Assembly: GCF_041435335.1 (NCBI RefSeq)
Contig: NZ_CP108430.1
Location: 7,908,001 to 7,972,000 of the forward strand
Direction: 5' to 3'
DNA length: 64,000 bases
Origin: Streptomyces sp. NBC_01283
GTDB lineage: Bacteria; Actinomycetota; Actinomycetes; Streptomycetales; Streptomycetaceae
This document shows, in pieces, positions 61,539 to 64,000 of this stretch. The notes under the pieces were generated by a model. It did no database searches. It saw only the letters and a list, made by a program, of their open reading frames with translations, and was not told the DNA's origin. The position numbers and the translations under genes are program-made. Each line of letters opens with the position of its first letter. Positions within the stretch are counted from its first letter, which is position 1.

Positions 61539-63026
61539 TCAGTCGTGTACGGCGACCCGCTCCTCGTCGGCCTCTCGCTGCACGGACTTCACGACCAGGA
61601 TCGTCTCCTGGGTACGACGCGTGCGCAGCCCGGTGAGGGTGATCAGGAGCCCAGCGACGGCGATCGCGGTGACCACGACCAGGCCGGGGCGGTAACTGTC
61701 GAGCACGGCCTGCGGTGAGGCGTCGGCGCCGTGCGAGGACGCGGTGATCACGGCCGTGACGACGGCGAGGAAGATCGCGCCGCCCACCTGGATCGAGGTG
61801 TTCAGCAGGCCGGACACCATGCCCTGCTCGTCGTCGTCCACGCCATTGGTGGCCTGGATGTTGAGCGAGGGGAAGACCAGGGCGCACGCGAAGCCGAGCA
61901 GGATCATCGACGGCAGCACCATGGACGCGTACGACGGCGTGAGGGTGACGCGCAGGAACAGCGCGTACGAGGCGACGAGCAGGACGAAGCCCGCCACGAT
62001 GACCCGTGGTGTGCCGAACCGGTCGATCACCGAGCCGACCTTCGTGGACGACAGGGCGACCAGGGCGCCCGCCGGGAGGAAGGCGAGCGCGGTCTCCAGG
62101 GCGGACCAGCCGAGCAGCGTCTGGAAGTACTGCGTGGCCAGGAACTGGAAGGAGACGTAGCCGCCGAAGAATGTCATCGCCCCTATCTGCGCCCGGAGTT
62201 GAGGTCCGGAGCGCAGGACCCCGAGGCGGATCAGCGGGCTCGCGGTGCGCAGCTCGATGCGTACGAAGACGGCGAGCAGCACGGCCGCGGCGAGGAACGA
62301 CAGCAGGGTGCGGGCCGACGCCCAGCCGGCCTCCGGCGCCTCGACGACGGTGAAGACGAGAAGGAGCATCGCGGCGGTGCCGGTGATGGCGCCGGGCACG
62401 TCGTAGCCGCCGATGTTCTTCTCGCGGGCGCTGCGCGGGATCAGCTTGAGTCCGGCGATCAGCGCGATGACGGCGATGGGCGCGGGCAGCAGCATCGTCA
62501 GGCGCCAGCTGGCCTCGGTGAGCAGCCCGGAGAGGACGAGGCCCATGGAGAAGCCGGTGGCGGCGCAGGTGGTGTAGATGGTGAGCGCGCGGTTGCGGAC
62601 CGGGCCCTCCGCGAACGTCGTGGTGATGATGGAAAGGCCCGCGGGCGCGGTGAACGCGGCGCTCAGGCCCTTGATGAAGCGGCTCGCGATGAGCAGCGGG
62701 CCCGAGTCGACGAACCCGCCGAGCAGCGAGGCGACGGCGAAGACGGCCAGCGCGATCAGGAAGACGCGGCGCCGCCCGAGCAGGTCGGCGGCCCGGCCGC
62801 CCAGGAGCAGGAGGCCGCCGTAGCCGAGGATGTAGCCGCTGACGACCCACTGGAGGGTCGAGGTGGAGAGGTTCAGTTCGGAGCCGATGGAGGGCAGGGC
62901 GACGCCGACCATCGACACGTCGAGGGCGTCGAGGAACATCGCGGCGCAGAGCACGAGGAGTGTGCCCCACAGACGCGGGGACCAGCGCTCCGGGGACGCG
63001 GAGACAGCTGTGAGCGGAGAAGTCAT
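61539..63026 (-). CDS. MFS transporter, DHA2-type drug efflux protein
   Basis: A 495-residue transporter with about 14 membrane helices, expected to export drugs by proton exchange. The first helix region is LLVLCAAMFLDALDVSMVGV, with the DHA2-typical D and the motif LGGRAADLLGRRRVF in loop 2-3. Conserved VSGYILGYGG and the later GMVSGLLNTSIQVGGAI are also present. The start is ATG at 63024-63026, with TACTGT 7 bases upstream and no ribosome-binding site, so the transcript is probably leaderless. A palindrome lies next to the promoter, and the divergent MarR gene likely represses it. Confidence 0.93.
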   Translation of the reverse strand: MTSPLTAVSASPERWSPRLWGTLLVLCAAMFLDALDVSMVGVALPSIGSELNLSTSTLQWVVSGYILGYGGLLLLGGRAADLLGRRRVFLIALAVFAVASLLGGFVDSGPLLIASRFIKGLSAAFTAPAGLSIITTTFAEGPVRNRALTIYTTCAATGFSMGLVLSGLLTEASWRLTMLLPAPIAVIALIAGLKLIPRSAREKNIGGYDVPGAITGTAAMLLLVFTVVEAPEAGWASARTLLSFLAAAVLLAVFVRIELRTASPLIRLGVLRSGPQLRAQIGAMTFFGGYVSFQFLATQYFQTLLGWSALETALAFLPAGALVALSSTKVGSVIDRFGTPRVIVAGFVLLVASYALFLRVTLTPSYASMVLPSMILLGFACALVFPSLNIQATNGVDDDEQGMVSGLLNTSIQVGGAIFLAVVTAVITASSHGADASPQAVLDSYRPGLVVVTAIAVAGLLITLTGLRTRRTQETILVVKSVQREADEERVAVHD

Positions 63027-63040
63027 GCGGAGCACAGTAC

Positions 63041-63067
63041 ATGCACATGCATTGAGTGCAAGTGCAT
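63041..63067. promoter_or_regulatory. MarR-type operator between MFS and marR genes
   Basis: Arms ATGCACATGCA (63041-63051) and TGCAAGTGCAT (63057-63067) around TTGAG form a 27-bp palindrome with one mismatched pair. It adjoins the TACTGT -10 box of the efflux gene (minus strand, 63034-63039) and is unusually AT-rich. Confidence 0.75.
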
Positions 63068-63114
63068 TTAATTCTGATGCAACAAAGAGGTGTTCTCTGC
63101 TAACGTGCGATGTC

Positions 63115-63519
63115 ATGGCGGCGAAGAAGGCCGAGCAAGGGCTCGTGGACCAATGGCGCGACATCCTCGCGGTGCACGCGCGCACTCTGTGCGAACTCGA
63201 CAACGCCCTGCGGGAACACGGCCTCGGGGCGAGCGACTTCGAAGTCCTCGACGTGCTGTCCGAGGGCGCCGCGGCCGACGGCGACTGCGCCTACCGCGTG
63301 CAGGACATCGCGGGCCGGGTGCACCTGAGCCAGAGCGCACTCTCCCGACTCATCGGCCGCCTGGAGAAGGACGGCCTGGTGGAGCGCGCGATGTGCAGCG
63401 AGGACCGGCGCGGGGTGCGGGTCGTGCTCACCGACAAGGGCCGCCGACTGCACGCGGAGGTGCGGCCGCTGCAGCGTGCGGTGCTTGAGCGGACGCTGCA
63501 GCGGGCGGACTCCCAGTAG
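63115..63519 (+). CDS. MarR family transcriptional regulator
   Basis: A 134-residue winged-helix regulator. RVQDIAGRVHLSQSALSRLI is the recognition region, followed by LEKDGLVERAMCSEDRRGVR, the beta wing with the conserved DRR. Helices at both ends form the dimer. ATG at 63115 comes 8 bases after a TAACGT -10-like box and has no ribosome-binding site, so it too may be leaderless. A Cys in the wing (AMCSEDRR) could give redox sensitivity, which is conjecture. Divergent from the efflux gene. Confidence 0.92.
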   Translation: MAAKKAEQGLVDQWRDILAVHARTLCELDNALREHGLGASDFEVLDVLSEGAAADGDCAYRVQDIAGRVHLSQSALSRLIGRLEKDGLVERAMCSEDRRGVRVVLTDKGRRLHAEVRPLQRAVLERTLQRADSQ

Positions 63520-63529
63520 TCCGTGCGCC

Positions 63530-64000
63530 TTATACGCCGGACGTCTCGCTCCAGAACGCGCTGAGCGCGGTGTCGCCGGTGACGTGCGGGAAAGGCGCGC
63601 GGTTCCACAGCGCCAGGTAGAGGTGCTCGGCGGGACCAGACAGTTCACAGTCGGCCGGGCCTTCGTCGCCCCGCACCGTGACGGGCGGCTCCTGAGAGAG
63701 GCGCACGGTCCACACGGCATCCGCCTGCACATCACCATTCGCGACCGCATCAGCATTCGCGTCCGTCGTCCGTACGCGCAGGACCCGGGGCTCCTGCGTG
63801 CGCACCCTGCTGCGCGAGCGCGCGTGGAATCCGCGGAGCAACTCGTCGATCCCGTCCGCGGCGAACTCCGTGCCGATCGGGGAAGGTGTGCCCTCTTGCG
63901 CGGACTCGGCGTCCACGCGGTGGATCGTTGTCTCGTTCGCCTGCCGCCGCGCCCAGAACGCGAGCGGGGACGCCGCGGGCAGGAACGTCCAGCACTGCAG
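63530..64000 (-). CDS. Maleylpyruvate isomerase family, mycothiol-dependent protein (5' end beyond window)
   Basis: The last 156 residues of a DinB-like, mycothiol-dependent enzyme. WARRQANETTIHRVDAES holds the conserved His ligand pair of the metal site, and the C-terminal MDMPI_C domain reads WTVRLSQEPPVTVRGDEGPA and SGPAEHLYLALWNRAPF. The N-terminal half with the start codon is outside the right edge. Family members isomerise maleylpyruvate or act on other electrophiles with mycothiol. It converges on the MarR gene with a 10-base gap; no other aromatic-catabolism gene is in view. Confidence 0.85.
   Translation of the reverse strand: MQCWTFLPAASPLAFWARRQANETTIHRVDAESAQEGTPSPIGTEFAADGIDELLRGFHARSRSRVRTQEPRVLRVRTTDANADAVANGDVQADAVWTVRLSQEPPVTVRGDEGPADCELSGPAEHLYLALWNRAPFPHVTGDTALSAFWSETSGV

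Overview
The window reads as a chromosomal segment of a Streptomyces or very close actinomycete. G+C is very high, with G or C at nearly every third codon position. GTG starts are frequent, and many gene pairs are joined by 4-base ATGA or GTGA overlaps. Twin-arginine signal peptides are common, a sugar ABC operon lacks its own ATPase (as in streptomycetes that share one MsiK-type ATPase), and a deazaflavin (DDN-type) enzyme is present. I see no rRNA, tRNA, CRISPR array, insertion sequence or phage genes. Genes are dense and sit on both strands; 61 protein genes or gene parts are listed, plus one gene remnant, one very doubtful small ORF and one leader peptide.

Layout. 1-9.2 kb: edge-truncated hydantoinase A, type II NADH dehydrogenase, small metabolic enzymes, PadR regulator, PAP2/lipid-kinase fusion, M23 peptidase, and an SDR facing a TetR gene across two palindromic operators. 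10-17.5 kb: remnant of a DoxX-like gene, metallophosphoesterase, CaiB-type CoA transferase, M20 hydrolase, amidohydrolase, and a TetR/hydrolase divergon with a nested palindrome over a consensus-like promoter. 17.7-23.9 kb: a little-understood block made of a P-loop protein with an odd Walker A, a membrane-anchored solute-binding-like protein coupled to it, and a protein that looks like a caspase fold without its catalytic residues. 23.9-25.5 kb: a rifampin monooxygenase (rox-like) gene preceded by a 19-bp palindrome matching the rifamycin-associated element. 25.6-31 kb: acyl-CoA dehydrogenase, VOC proteins, TerB-like protein, luciferase-like monooxygenase and an esterase.

31-40 kb: a run of conserved genes (DUF6421, SDR, threonine aldolase; then transglutaminase-like and B3/B4-domain genes behind a predicted leaderless promoter set in a 52-bp interrupted palindrome), PlsC, a thioredoxin with a sigma-R-like promoter, a Cys-ending leader peptide before a flavin reductase, and etfBA closed by a strong hairpin. 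40-52 kb: exonuclease/phosphatase-fold protein, citrate-lyase-like aldolase, Ser/Thr kinase with a Cys-rich ectodomain, LacI/ROK pair, and an alpha-galactoside locus (GH27 enzyme opposite a three-gene ABC importer). 52-64 kb: secreted and regulatory small proteins, a kinase-Nudix fusion, M20 dipeptidase, geranylgeranyl-reductase-type flavoprotein, DDN/TetR divergon, two-component system, MFS/MarR divergon, and an edge-truncated maleylpyruvate isomerase family gene.

The clearest functional stories are induction of rifamycin inactivation (RAE + rox), thiol/sulfur control (sigma-R-like promoter, leader peptide, flavin reductase), alpha-galactoside uptake and hydrolysis, and five local regulator-operator circuits where a palindrome lies next to a regulator gene. 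The most novel material is the 17.7-23.9 kb block and the regulated 34.4 kb leaderless promoter. All functions are inferred by reading motifs; no database search was possible.
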